Shown here: positions 27,518 through 39,432 of the stretch, piece by piece
How the letters are laid out: every line of letters begins with the position of its first letter
Position numbering within the stretch: position 1 is the first letter of the stretch
NCBI GenBank assembly: GCA_020226215.1
Contig: CM035230.1
Location: 3,309,501-3,373,500, forward strand
Source of the DNA: Sindora glabra
Lineage: Eukaryota > Streptophyta > Magnoliopsida > Fabales > Fabaceae
Direction of reading: 5' to 3'
Length of the DNA: 64,000 bases
Notes under the pieces: generated by a model
Told to the model about the DNA's origin: nothing
What the model saw: the letters and a program-made list of their open reading frames with translations, nothing else
Database searches by the model: none
Program-made: the position numbers and the translations under genes

Positions 27518-28014
27518 CAGGGGGATTTTGGTACCAAATTGGGTTGCATACATTGCATACATGATTACTTCTCATATGCTTATGAATTATGCTTGACCAT
27601 GATCATATATTACATGTTTGTAAGACATTGCCATGCTTGTGAGAGATATGTTTTTGAGTTATGTTGTTAGCCTATAATCTATTCTTGCTTTTATTATTGT
27701 CATCATTGATATGTATGGCTTGATAGTTATATGTAAGCTGGTACATGATAAATGAAAAATAACATAAGTGTGGTACACATATATGTATATTATAGGACAA
27801 ATACAAAGGGTTTATACCTAGTAACTATTTGAAACTAATCACCTAAAATAGAAACATAAATGAAAACATATAAAGATAAAGAATAATGGAATGGAATTAT
27901 GGTTAAGTGCTTAAAAGCAAATTTAGTTGCAAGAGCAATGTTAATAATAATATCTCAATCGATAAGTACAATGCCATAACATGAATTGAGAAAATCCCTT
28001 TGTAGAGGATGTAG

Positions 28015-28690
28015 GTGATGTGAAAAAGATAATAAAATATTAATATCATGAAGAAGAAAAAGAAGAAATGATTGAGACTCATAGAACAATCTAATATGAA
28101 CCTAATAAGAACATGTCTTAGAAAACCCTATGAATAATTTGGAATTTTCCAAGTAACATTCCAAATTTAGAAAATTAAAACAAAAATCAAATGATATTCA
28201 TGCATACTCTGGATTAGAGAAGAAAAGGAGCAATAAGTAACAAAATTGATGCCACAAAGGTTGAATCCCTTTGATAAATCTAAGAGTTCATTTAAGAGTC
28301 AAAGAGAGAATCACACTCTCAAAAAGGGTAGTAGCCACTTGTATTCTCAAAATATCTAAAAATCTAAATTCAAAATAAAGAACAAGTCTCCTTATATAGT
28401 TCTTAGAGAAAACTAAATTAAAATGGGCTCATACAATAGTCTCGGATAAGTCCAAAACTAAAACACTACTAAAAACTTAATAAAAATATAAAAGTGTCTA
28501 CAATTGGACCAAAGCGCATTTTATAAAAGGCCTAAAATGTCTTTAAAGTGCTTCAACAATATAAAATAACATAAATTAAAGTATAAAATGTCATAAAAGC
28601 TAAAATGGCATGTTGGTTTCATCTTATTAGCTATGGTTGGTGTGGCTTGACTTAATGATGATATAGCACTATAAAAGCTATTTGTGTCCT
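28015..28690 (-). mobile_element. 3' untranslated region/3' LTR part of a gypsy element (minus strand)
   Basis: This segment lies directly downstream (on the minus strand) of the pol C-terminus. It contains a leader-like block (TTTTTGAGAGTGTGATTCTC and following) resembling the plus-strand block at 60040-60110 behind another pol C-terminus. I cannot place the LTR ends, so the boundaries are approximate. Confidence 0.45.
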
Positions 28691-28985
28691 TTAGGCACAT
28701 TTCCATCATTCCCCCTCTCTTCAAAGGATTCGTCTTTGAATCTTCAAAATCTATATCGAAGGAGAAAGATTAAAAGCATTAAAAGAAACACTCATATTAA
28801 ACTTACCATGAAGATCTAACTTGTAGGCATTGCCATTAATTTTTACAAGCACTTGGTATGGACCATTTCCTCTTGGATGCAACTTTGTCCTTCTTAAGCT
28901 TTTTTTCTTAATATTCTTCATCACTTGCTCATGCAATTATTTCACTAATTCTACTATTACACCTTCCATAGTTATAAATAAATTA
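28690..28985 (-). pseudogene. pol: Ty3/gypsy integrase C-terminal fragment
   Basis: On the minus strand the frame gives ELVK, a stop, LHEQVMKNI, then KLHPRGNGPYQVLVKINGNA, directly followed by YKLDL and by SFNAFNLSP. This matches the C-terminal part of plant gypsy integrases, which normally read PRGDGPFQVL, NDNAYKLDLPGEY and FNVADLSPF. A frame change then leads to RGGNDGN-like sequence, which is usual just before the pol stop. Catalytic DDE domains, RT and RNase H are absent upstream. The region to the right is D-type LTR, so most of the element is lost. It is not functional. Confidence 0.85.
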
Positions 28986-31900
28986 GAAACTATGATGTGA
29001 GGAAGAGTGATTAAGGCAACTGGTAATTTCAGGTGAATTAAGAATTTTATGTGTAAATTATGAAATAAAGTAGAGTGGATGAAAACAAGAGTGTAGGAAT
29101 ATGATTCAGGTGAAATTTATTAGGGAAAAGTTTGTTAGAATTTTGAGGTGTAAAGTTATACATTAATATAAGTATATGAGTATGGAAGTGGTGTAGGAGT
29201 ATCTTTTCAAAAATGCCTTTGAGGCCTTATTTTCCCCTTTTCAGCCCTAAAAACCCTCACCCCTCTCATTTCTCCATTTTCTTCCACTCTCTCTAGCCAA
29301 TCCTCTTACTACTTCATCAACTAAGCAAGGGAGACTTCAAATCTTCTTGATTTCTTCATTTAATTGAGGTAAGAACAATATTTTTATCAAGAATCCCTCC
29401 TATTTCTTCTTGGTTGATAAACAATTTAAAGTTTGTTTGATTTTTCTGAGCATTTTAAATCCTAACTCTAGAAACCATGAATTTTGATGTGGTTAGGATT
29501 GAAAGATCTTCAAATTTGTCTTCTAACATTCTCTTCCATACAAGGTGAGTGGATAATCTAACTAAATCTATAGATTTTGAGGTTATATGAGGATATATGT
29601 GAAATATGGGTTAGTTTGTGATTTTGCTTAATTTTGATGTTATAGAAGTAATGGATGATGGAAAGAGATGATATGAGATGTTAGATAAGTGTATTTGATC
29701 ATACTTAGGTTTGATATGCATTATATATGTTTATAAGGTGTTTTGGATCGCTTGTACAGTAAAAATTTCGCAGAAATTCTAGTTTTTCATGTGTGAATCG
29801 ATTCACCAATTGATTCTGGGGGTCCAGAGATGAAACTAGGCTTTAGAATCGAGTGGTCAAGCGATTTAGGGCTTCTAGGGGTTGATGAATTGATTCACCA
29901 ATCGATTTTAGGGTTTCAGAGGCGAAAATTGGGTTAGTGAATCCATTCACCAATTGATTCATTGACTGTAGATTTTCTCTATTATTATGGCAGATTTATG
30001 CATGATTTAGGGAAATCAATTTTTATACATATCTGACATAAGTGATGATAACTTGAAAAATATAATTTTTGTGTTGCAATATGTTAAAATAAGATGATAA
30101 TATATATAAAGCATTATACTATAATGTTTTTAGTAGCAGATATATATGTTATAAAACCTATGTTATGAGTAAATTTCAAATACATAATGATGGCTTTAAG
30201 AAATCAAAGTTTTAAAATATAGAATGTTGAAATGAGATAGATATGGCATTCTCACAGTATAAGATTTTAATATTTCAATTGTTCATGTATGGGTTGGAAG
30301 CTCCCATTTTATCATCAAATTTGAATAATTAGTATAATACTGATACAGTAATGATTTAACACTCTGGAATACTAAGTTAAATATATTTAGAGTATATTTA
30401 TATCATAAAAGTTAATATTTTTGTGTTCAAAGTTAATTCTAATAAATGCTTAAAATGTGATGTTTGCTTGCATAAGCTTATGTTAGAAAATACAAGAAGC
30501 TAGTAATAAGAGATATTATTATATTATAATGTGCAAAATGGAGTTACAATGCTTAGAAAGAAAAATAATTAGTATTCTCATATTTATAATGCTATTATTA
30601 TAAATGGTGGTGAACTGGGGAGATGAGAGGAGAATGAAGTGAACCACTCTGAGCTTCTACTGTGATTACACCTTACTAGGTGAGTATATATCTCACCTTA
30701 AATTTTATTTTAATGAAAGATAACTTAAATGTGGTGAATTATATTCTTCTATTGTTAGTACAAATTTCATATTCTTGTGCATGCATACATATATCACATT
30801 CACACTTAGTTTAGTGGTGTAAGTGTAATTAGCTATTAGGTGATTGTAAATTGATTAGAGTGCACAGCGAAAGCATAATGGTGATATTTCTAATTATTAA
30901 TGGATTGTGATTATGTTTAAAGATATTCATATGTTATGATTGGGTACTATTATAGGCTTGATGCCATCTAGTGATGAATTTAATTACGTTGTGTTAAAGT
31001 TATATAAACAATTAAAATATGAGAGTTGAGCTCTCATATGTATATTAATAATGAATCCTGCCAAGAATGTCATTAGAAATAGTGAATTATGCTAGAACCA
31101 TGGCAATGGAAATTACAAACTATATTGGAGTAATACTCTAAAAGCTGGATGGGAAATTTCTAGTAAGTAGCCATGAAGGATACAAGATGGATTTGAGAGC
31201 TATATGGGAAATTCGTGGTGAGTAGTTAAGAAAGTTTAGAAATGACCCTAAGATCAAAAGTGACTACATGCAAGTTCACTATAACTATATATGTGATATG
31301 ACGTGATATTAAAAATTATTTGTGATTGGATATTACTACTAGTATGATTGAGATGATTTATTTATATTTAAGCCTTAATGGCTACTTGTGATTGTAATGT
31401 CTACTCGAAAAAGGTAGTATATGATATGATAATGATATTAAGTCTTAACAATTAGTTAAGACTCCTATGATTTGTGATATAAGAAACAAAGTTTAAGTCA
31501 TGTGTAGGTGAATTTCTATTTTAGGGCATGATTTCGCATATTTCAAAAATTCAAGAAAAATAAGTTTGTCAATATTTTTTAATTTAATATATGATTAACC
31601 TATGATTATTATATATAAAAAAATTAATCACTTGTAAAATAGTGGTGAATATATGCTCACTGAGTTCTTGTAACTCACTCTATTTTATTTATAATATTTT
31701 TAGGTTAAGCTAAATGCTTTCATGCTTGGTTGCATCTAAAAAGAATCAAAACTACCTTGTTGAAGGATTTGATAGTTAGGATTAGAATCAACATTAAAGA
31801 TAGAGAGTTGTTGATTCTTGTGATGTGTTGAATTATTATCTGTATATAAATTTGTATAGCATCATGTGGTTGTTTGATATTATTGCATCTAAATAGTATA

Positions 31901-32108
31901 CAAGTTTTATATTATAGGGTGTATGGCCTTTGAAAAGTATTCAAAAATAAGGGAGACTCTGTCCATTTTTTTGTAAAATTTTAAAATAAATTTTGAGTCT
32001 CTCTTGAAATTTGAAAACTTCCATTGGATAGAAAGAATAAAAAATGTTAAAGCTTGTGAAAACCGATATTAAGATTCATGTTGGTCATGATTAAGTTAGG
32101 TGGTAACA
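28986..32108 (+). mobile_element. D-type LTR (plus strand), divergent 5' part
   Basis: From about 30000 to 32108 the sequence follows the LTR-D copies at 46000-48114 and 50150-52432. It ends AAGTTAGGTGGTAACA, the family end with changes. The first kilobase differs from the other D copies and has its own leader-like C/T-rich block (29215-29345) and a repeated GAATCGATTCACC motif (29790-29970). The TGTAATAT start is not found, so the 5' boundary is open. It may be a related subfamily or a recombinant LTR. Confidence 0.6.
29790..29970. repeat. Self-complementary GAATCGATTCACC motif array
   Basis: GTGAATCGATTCACCAATTG, GATGAATTGATTCACCAATC and GTGAATCCATTCACCAATTG occur within 180 bp, separated by short spacers. 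Each copy contains overlapping inverted halves (GAATC/GATTC). Confidence 0.85.
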
Positions 32109-34321
32109 CCATAGAAACACAAAAGCACAAAAAAATTGTATACTATGAAAAATCACTCAAAACACATCTAATTAATCTATCTAGTCATTATTAAAAAATT
32201 AGAGGACCACCACAAAATAAATGCTATGACCATGCAAAACCTAAAAATGCAATAAAAAATCTTTAAGAAAATTAAAAAATTAGTCGAAACAATGGAATTT
32301 GGCTAAAAAGGGAGGACTTGACAAGTTGTAGGATAACTGTGACCCTTAATAAGAAAAATGTTTTCCATCACCATAAATTTTTTTAGCTCAATTGGAGCTA
32401 GTCACTTTGATACCTATTTAGGGGGTCAGATGCAAAATTGTGTGCAGCTTGTTTAAATAGGCTAGAAACCTTTATTAAAGTGTAAATAAAGTAATATATG
32501 ATAGAAAAGGATGAAATGAAGTAAAGGAATATGTAGTATTCAAAGAATGCAAGAAAATATAGAGAAGTGATAGTTATTGTAAAATGCAAACAAAACACTA
32601 ACGAATGCAAAATTGACTAAAATGCTTGAACAAATTTTGTGATACACAACTAGTAAAGATGAGAAAAGAAAAACTCAAGTGGATCCCTAAGAATGGTGCT
32701 AAAATTTAGATATATGTGTCACAACAATCTAAAATTGATTACAACTAGTTTGCTAAAAATTACATAATATAGAGTGACAAGCTAAGTCATACTCCCTAGT
32801 GATCCCTTGATATATACTTTTTTAATTAATTACTAACAATGATTACATAATTGTTGATCTTTTTATGCACTAAAAATAGAAAGAATGAATGTAAACCAAA
32901 CTAATATAAAATGCTGAATAAAATTCAAATAGAGTGTAGAATGCAAAATAGAATAAAATGAACATAGAACCAAATTCAGGGAGGTTTTGATACAAAATTA
33001 AAATAAATATATTAAACAAAACAAAACATAGAAGTAAAACAAAAAGAAAGAAAATCAATGAAGCAAAGCAGCTGATCCAAGGATTTGAGAACTCTTGGTG
33101 TGGATTAATTATAGATCGCAAAATATTTTACTACTCCAGTTAATTTTTCAACCTTGAATTATCCAAAATCCTTGCAATAATTCATGAATCCTACATCAAA
33201 TAACCTTTTGGAATTTGATCAATTAAGATTAGCAGAATTAAGCAATTGTTACAATTCGCATAAAAATAGATTAAAATTAATTTAAAATACAATTTAGTTG
33301 AGTTAAGGGATTAAATTAAAAACTTCTAATTCAACATCTCAACCCTCTATCCTTCATGAAAAACCATGATTAACCCATCATAATTTAACATAAAAATATA
33401 TAAAGATCAGAAATCACAAGTTTGAAAACCAATTGTACCAAATCATCATTTAACATATTCAATTTCAAGCTACCAACACAAAGACTAAAGGAAAGAGGAA
33501 AATCAATTAGAAGAAGTTAACATTACAAATTAGGATCTCATAATCCAGTAGAGATAAGCCTCAAAATCCTTGGATTAACTAGAAGTTTAGCCCTTCATTA
33601 GTGAAGAACAAAAAGCTTGAAGAAAAGAGAAAAGTTATCTTTGCATAATTATGTAGCATGTTAAACTGTGTAGTGTTCTTGCCCCTTATATTTGAATTGA
33701 TAACCTTAAAACCTAGTGGGCTTGCATTCTATACCTTCTATGGTTACAAAGAATAGGCCTTTCCTAATTTTAGAAGCTTAAAACTTATCTTACAAAACAA
33801 TGTACTCAGAGAGTTATAATAGTGAAATTTTGTATGTCTAATCTTCACCGAATGTAAGACTACTAAAGCTATGTAGTTTCAATAGACCAAGAACATAAAA
33901 GTTATAAGGCTAGGTCTTAGGAAGTTTTGGGAACTAGTTTCATATTAATTGAACCTATGGAGCTCAAAATACGACCCAAAAACCAAAGCTACTCAATTGT
34001 GATAGAAATAAGACTGTAACTTCTTAGCTAGATTTGACCCTACAAACATCCAAATTGAGCTTTAATCAAAATATAAAAGTTGTAGAACTCTTTTTAAGCT
34101 TTTCAAAAATATAAATGTCACCTTAATTTAATATTTGGAACCCAAGATATAGGCAAAAACCTAAAATAATGTAAAAATCTTGCATTAATCAAATAATTTC
34201 AAATTATTGTAAAAACTAACCCCAAATTATAGAACAACCCCAATTTTATAAAATTAAGCATGCATACCACACTAAGGGGATGAAATAGGAGGAAATAATA
34301 TAGATACAATCTTGCACATCA
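32109..34321 (-). mobile_element. Athila-type 5' LTR-F with PBS and leader (minus strand), element truncated
   Basis: Read on the minus strand, the LTR runs from 34321 (TGATGTGCAAGATTG) to about 32706. It is followed by a decayed PBS (AGCACCATTCTTAGGGATCC) and about 600 bp of the leader known from 16311-16900, including the shared TAGATAGATTAATTAGATGT. The leader stops at 32108/32109 against the end of the D-type LTR, so gag and the rest of the element are gone. Confidence 0.8.
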
Positions 34322-34536
34322 ATATTTCCTTTAGAGGTATTTCATATAATTAATTCAAAGAAAATATATTTCTTTCTAAGCCATTTCTTATAATTAATTC
34401 TTTTCTAAGAAATAAATTCATAAGCTTTTGTAAAATAGTATTAACACATTTTCATTCACCATAATGTATTTTTAACATTTATGTTGGTAGAAACAAAAAA
34501 AATTTACTGGTAGAAATATCATTATTAAAGTTTAGT
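34322..34536. other. Short unassigned segment
   Basis: These 215 bp of AT-rich sequence lie between LTR-F and LTR-D. No features are visible. Confidence 0.4.
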
Positions 34537-35640
34537 TGTCACAACTTAATCAATTACAGTCGACATAGATCCCGATACTTGATTTTCACAAGCTTTAACA
34601 TTATTTATTCATATTTATCTAATAGAAGTATCCCTAATTCGAGGAGACTCAAAATTTACTTTAAATTTTTATGAAAAAGTAGACAAAATCTCTCTCATTT
34701 TTGGATACTTCTCAAAGGCCACATGCCCTAAATTACAAAACTTGTACATTATTCTTAAATGCAATAGATACTTAGAATACACATAATACCACACTACATC
34801 GAAACATATACATAGATAAATAATTCCATACATCAAGTATTGATTTAGCAAAATCTCTATCTCTAGTTCTGATCCTAGTCCAAAAAGGTCCCTAACCATC
34901 AAATCTTTAGACTAAATGGTCTTTATTTCTTTATAAATGTAGCAAAGTTCGAAAATGATCCTTATTACATGAAATCATAAAAAATAAAATGGAGTGATTT
35001 ACATGAACTCAATGAGCATATATATCTACCATTATCTTACAGAAAAATTAACTTTATAAATATGTATACATAATGGTTATGAGCTAATTATGTATTATTT
35101 TAAAAACTAATAGCAAACCTTTGTTCTTGGATTTTTGAAATATATGAAACTAAGCCTTAAAATAGGAGTTCACTTGCACACAACATAAATTCTATATCTC
35201 ATATCATATTTCATAGAAATCTCAACTATCTGTTAATATACACTATCCTTATTATATAACATACTACCCATTCCAAGTAGATATCATATTTACAAACAAC
35301 CATTAAGGCTTAAATATAAGCAAATTATCTTAGTCACATCAACAGTAATATCCAGTCACAGATAATTTTCAATGTCACATCATATCATATATCTAGTTAT
35401 GGTAAACATATATGTAGTTGATTTTTTATTTCCAAGTCAATCCTATATCTTTCTCAATTGTTTGGGTTTGGTGGGAATTTCCTATCTAGCTTTTAGAGAA
35501 TTACTCCATTATAGTTAGAATTTTTGATATCATTGTTCTAGCATAGTTCATAATTTCTATTTCCATCCATGGTAGAATTTATAAATAATATACACATAGG
35601 TCTTGAAACATACACATATAAGTTATCATGACTTATTAAT
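34537..35640 (-). mobile_element. Truncated LTR-D (minus strand), 3' part only
   Basis: It starts TGTCACAACTTAATC at 34537 and matches the other minus-strand D copies (8481 and 52556), including the block near 34560-34720. Similarity fades at about 35640, so only the last 1.1 kb of the LTR is recognised. Confidence 0.7.
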
Positions 35641-36058
35641 TGATGCTTGTCATCTAAAATTCATTCACTAAGAGAAAATGCACTTTCTTATGTCATTAAG
35701 AAGATTGGAAAGGTTAGTATATCATAACTTATAAGAGAAAATATAAGATATTATGTCTTATATACTTTCTACCATTTTTAAAATGTCAAAATTTAGCATA
35801 TTAGCTGTAATATGCATAAATAAGTAAAAAACTAAACTTATTGTTGATTAAGGGAGAATTATCGATTACATAACAAAATTTATGATATTTTTCAAGATAT
35901 GTGATAGATTTAATATTTTAATAAATATGTTTTTTAAAAGATAAATTTAAGTTTGACATTAAAAGTTTCTCAATATAATTTTAATATGCACACCCATACA
36001 AGCATACATATATATGTACATACACACTAATTAATTATATATCACATATTATATATTA
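35641..36058. other. Unassigned AT-rich segment
   Basis: There is no coding trace and no similarity I could recognise to the LTR families here. It is bounded on the right by the TG of LTR-B. Confidence 0.4.
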
Positions 36059-39000
36059 TGTAATATCCTAAAGCAAGAAAGTTCAATATTAGGATTCCTT
36101 TAATAAAAACATGTTAAGGTAATCATGTGATGTTTGGGTAAATCATAAAGATAGTTTGAGTATATATCTAACTAAAATTTTTGTAAAAAATATATTAGGC
36201 ACTAGTATGGGACAAAATATAATTAAAAATTTAACATTAAATTTAGAAAAATTATATAAAGGCCTAATAAAAAATTAAGGGCTTAGGTAGCATAAAAATC
36301 TAAAGATTAGGCCTAAAATTAAAATAAATTATCTTGGTCCATTTGGGATCACTTTGGTTCAATTTTTGTAGGTCCAATTTGATTTTAGAAGCCAAAAAAA
36401 GGCCTAAAACAAAGCTCAAGATTATATAGGAAGCCAATGGCAATTAAGTAAATAAATAGAAAACTAGGTGCATTTGTTAGTTTTTTTTCTAAATATTATA
36501 TTTGACTAAATTTAAGTGGATTATAAGAAGTTATCATCTAAATTCTAGCATAAATAACTATGCATTATATGCCATTTATCAACAAAACTTTTACAAACAA
36601 AATAATAAAAAGAAAAGCTTACAAAAGAAGCTTGGGCTAAGGTTTTATATAAAGCTTTTGGAGTTATTTTTATATAATTTTTTTGCTCATCCTTATCCTT
36701 AAAACTACACTCTTCTATGGTTCTTCTAGTAAGGCTTTCAATTCTCTAGCAATTCTCAAGAAGTTCTTCAAGTGATTCCATCTAGTTCTTGCAAGGTAAG
36801 CTATGTTTCCTTTTATTTCCTTCTAGTTTTTATGAAATTTTACTCTTCAAGGTTCCTAAAACTTAGTTTATTTTAGTGAAGTTATTGCTTTAAGAGATTT
36901 TCAAAAAGATAGAGAATTAAGAATTTAAGATAAGTGGTAATTATCTCCTATTTCTTTGAGTTTTCTCATGAAAACTAAAGAATATAATGATATATGCTAT
37001 TATAGATGCTAAGTTGATTTGTGGTTTTGTATGGTTTAGCTTTGGCATTATATAAATATTGATATAATGATATGATATTGCTATTTTAGTGTTAAGAATG
37101 ATAGGAAAGGATTCATTAAGTTTCCTTACGTGATGACAATAGGATTATGCTAAGTTTGGAAATAAAATTGTCAAGGGAGAATAATAGTGTGTTTTCTATT
37201 AGTCTTTGGAACCAAGGTTAGGAATACCTAAATTTTCAATTTTTAGTATTTTAATATTAAAAATAGTGTTAACATAGGATTAGAAAGAATTGGAAAATTT
37301 TGGAAATTTTTTAATGATATGAAGAGTGAATTTTATGGTCTTTGGTTACAAGAACATTAAAAGAGAATTCTAGATTTTATATTTTGAAGTTTGGTGCTAT
37401 TTGTGTAATAATTTGATTAAGAAAAAATAGAATAATTAATATTCTTTGATTATTAGCATCTATAACCTTGCATAAAAATTTTGTGACAATTAAAATTAAA
37501 TTAAGTGCTAAGAAGGCTTCCTTTTCACAATAAGTCCAAAATTGCCAAGAATTGGCAATTTTGAGTTTTCAGTTTTGTATGAGTAGTATCAACATGATAT
37601 TTTTGTAAAATAATTGAAATTTTTCATCATTTAACATGTTAAGGATGTTGTATAAGAATTTTAGGATGATTGGAAGTGATTTGAATTAAAAAGAAGGTTT
37701 TTTATTGCAACTATTCATATGTTATCCTATTTTAAAATTCATGGTTTTGGTACTATGTGAATAGTATCCAAGATTGAGAAAATTGTAATAAAATTAATGT
37801 TTGATGTGTGGTAATTGTTAGCAATATCAAATAAAATTTAGGAGCCTCAAGGACACTAAACAGTGGAAGTACTCATACTACGTAACAAACTAATTGTTTG
37901 ATACTTCATATTGAGAAATGTTACAAGAACTTAAAATTTATGATATAATTGATGATGATTAAGCTGTGATAAATAATTATTGAAGAGAACTAAGATTTCT
38001 CATTATCTTGAGTGGAAGGGTTGTATATCAACTTTAGACATAGTGATATGTGATGATAAAGTTTGATTACATGAGAATGGAAAATTTTGTTAATAAAATT
38101 CTTATGGCATAATTAATATTTTGGTCATACCTAATGAAATGAGTAATTGATGCTACAGTTGGCATCTTGCCATTACTTATCTTGAATCTAATTTGTGAGG
38201 GGAGATATACATCCTTCCTAGAGAAGGAAAGGCGTAATAAGAATTGGACAGATAAGATTAGTGGCTTTATGTTTAGGGTGGTGGGAGATAAGGTTGTACT
38301 GAAAATATAAGGAGAAACATGTATACTAATTATTGCCATTCCCTTATAAAAGCTATAATAGGAACATAAGAGCTTTAATTAATTATTAATTTATTTCACA
38401 TTGTTAAATATATATATGATCTATTATGGTGAAAATTCTTTAGAAAAAGGAGATATGTAGCCATTTATTAAGTATTTTAATACTCATACTCTTTTTGTTG
38501 TAATTTATTTGTAGATTTAAAGTATGACACCTGTGCAAGAACCTTCATCTCACATTAGAGTACCTTCCTAGATAATATTTTGTTATAGACTATGATGTCT
38601 ACAGCAAATCCCCGAGTAGATTATAATGCAAAGCTTTGAAAAATAAATTTTAAGTTAAACCATTTGTAGTTTGTCCTATTCAATAGACTCATTCATTGGA
38701 AGGCATGCTAGTAGTTCTAGCTTAATCAATATGCCAACTTCTCCTTCTTCTTCATCAATGAAGTTAGATATTAAGGAAGATAATGAATGCAAATAGATTG
38801 GTCTGAGTTAGGGGTTCATCTTCTTTTTACAGTGTTTATTTGTAAACTTTTGTCTTTAAGAATTTCACACTCATATATAAATATTTTAGTATATGTAAAT
38901 TATGTTTTGAATTTCCATACACACATGCAAATAGTATTATTTGCTATAAATGCTTATTTATATTTTTAGTAGAGTTAAGAAAGTAGATGAGTCAGAGTTG

Positions 39001-39092
39001 TCTTATAGGCCAGTAAAGACATTTGGTTAATGTATTAATATTAGTTAGATATCTTTACGCCAATTATGATATTTGAGATTTAGGTCATGACA
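36059..39092 (+). mobile_element. 5' LTR (family B) of a Tekay-like chromovirus
   Basis: It starts TGTAATATCCTAAAGC and ends GATTTAGGTCATGACA. A PBS-like sequence follows at once, and then gag, so this is a 5' LTR and not a solo copy. The 3034-bp length fits the long LTRs of Del/Tekay chromoviruses. Other copies are 1-2890 (minus), 57576-59385 (fragment) and 60284-61432 (3' part). A C/T-rich leader-like block lies at about 36690-36790. Confidence 0.87.
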
Positions 39093-39093
39093 A

Positions 39094-39114
39094 AGTTAGC
39101 ATTAGAGCATGGTC
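39094..39114 (+). other. Decayed primer-binding site, initiator tRNA-Met type
   Basis: AGTTAGCATTAGAGCATGG resembles the usual plant PBS TTGGTATCAGAGC(C)ATGG, with three substitutions. It lies directly after the LTR-B end. Confidence 0.7.
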
Positions 39115-39285
39115 CTAGAAAATCGTTTATAATAAAGTAAAAAAAGGGTCCAATAAGACCATAAAGTCTACAAAAGGTTGAAGAAAGAATAGATGTCAGT
39201 CACGGTAGGTCCATAAAGCCTAATATGTATTTTTCTTATTCCTATTTTAGAGAAGTAGTATTTCTTAATTAAAGTTATTTTATAA

Positions 39286-39432
39286 AATTATGGCTAAGAA
39301 AAAGAAAACTCAAGTTAGAATGCCCTAAAGATATATAAGAGTACATTTAGGAGTGTCGAAGCATTAAGCTTTTGCAAACATACCTTCAAAAAACCTACAT
39401 AAAGTAAAATAAGGGTAGCTTAAAGCTCCAAT
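39286..39432 (+). pseudogene. gag: Start of gag, cut by the CACTA-type insertion
   Basis: ATG at about 39289 opens MAKKKKTQVRMP, a basic start plausible for a gypsy Gag, and meets a stop after 12 codons. The coding region resumes after the DNA transposon at 42325. Confidence 0.5.

Larger units (their letters stand above)
24107..28014. other. Unassigned AT-rich segment with LTR-like organisation
   Basis: This continues the old host layer right of the AATAA duplication. No protein trace is visible. A C/T-rich stretch at 24830-24960 resembles an LTR leader. An ATA-rich degenerate stretch lies at 26160-26560, an alternating purine/pyrimidine run at 27266-27312 and a two-unit tandem block at 27393-27517. 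This order resembles that of LTR-A, so an old long LTR is possible, but I found no ends. Confidence 0.4.

Noticed and set aside
34669..34902. 77-codon minus-strand frame, with a similar 71-codon frame at 52082-52297
   Set aside because: The two are similar because both lie in the 3' part of LTR-D. Other copies break the frame, so this is repeat similarity and not a protein.
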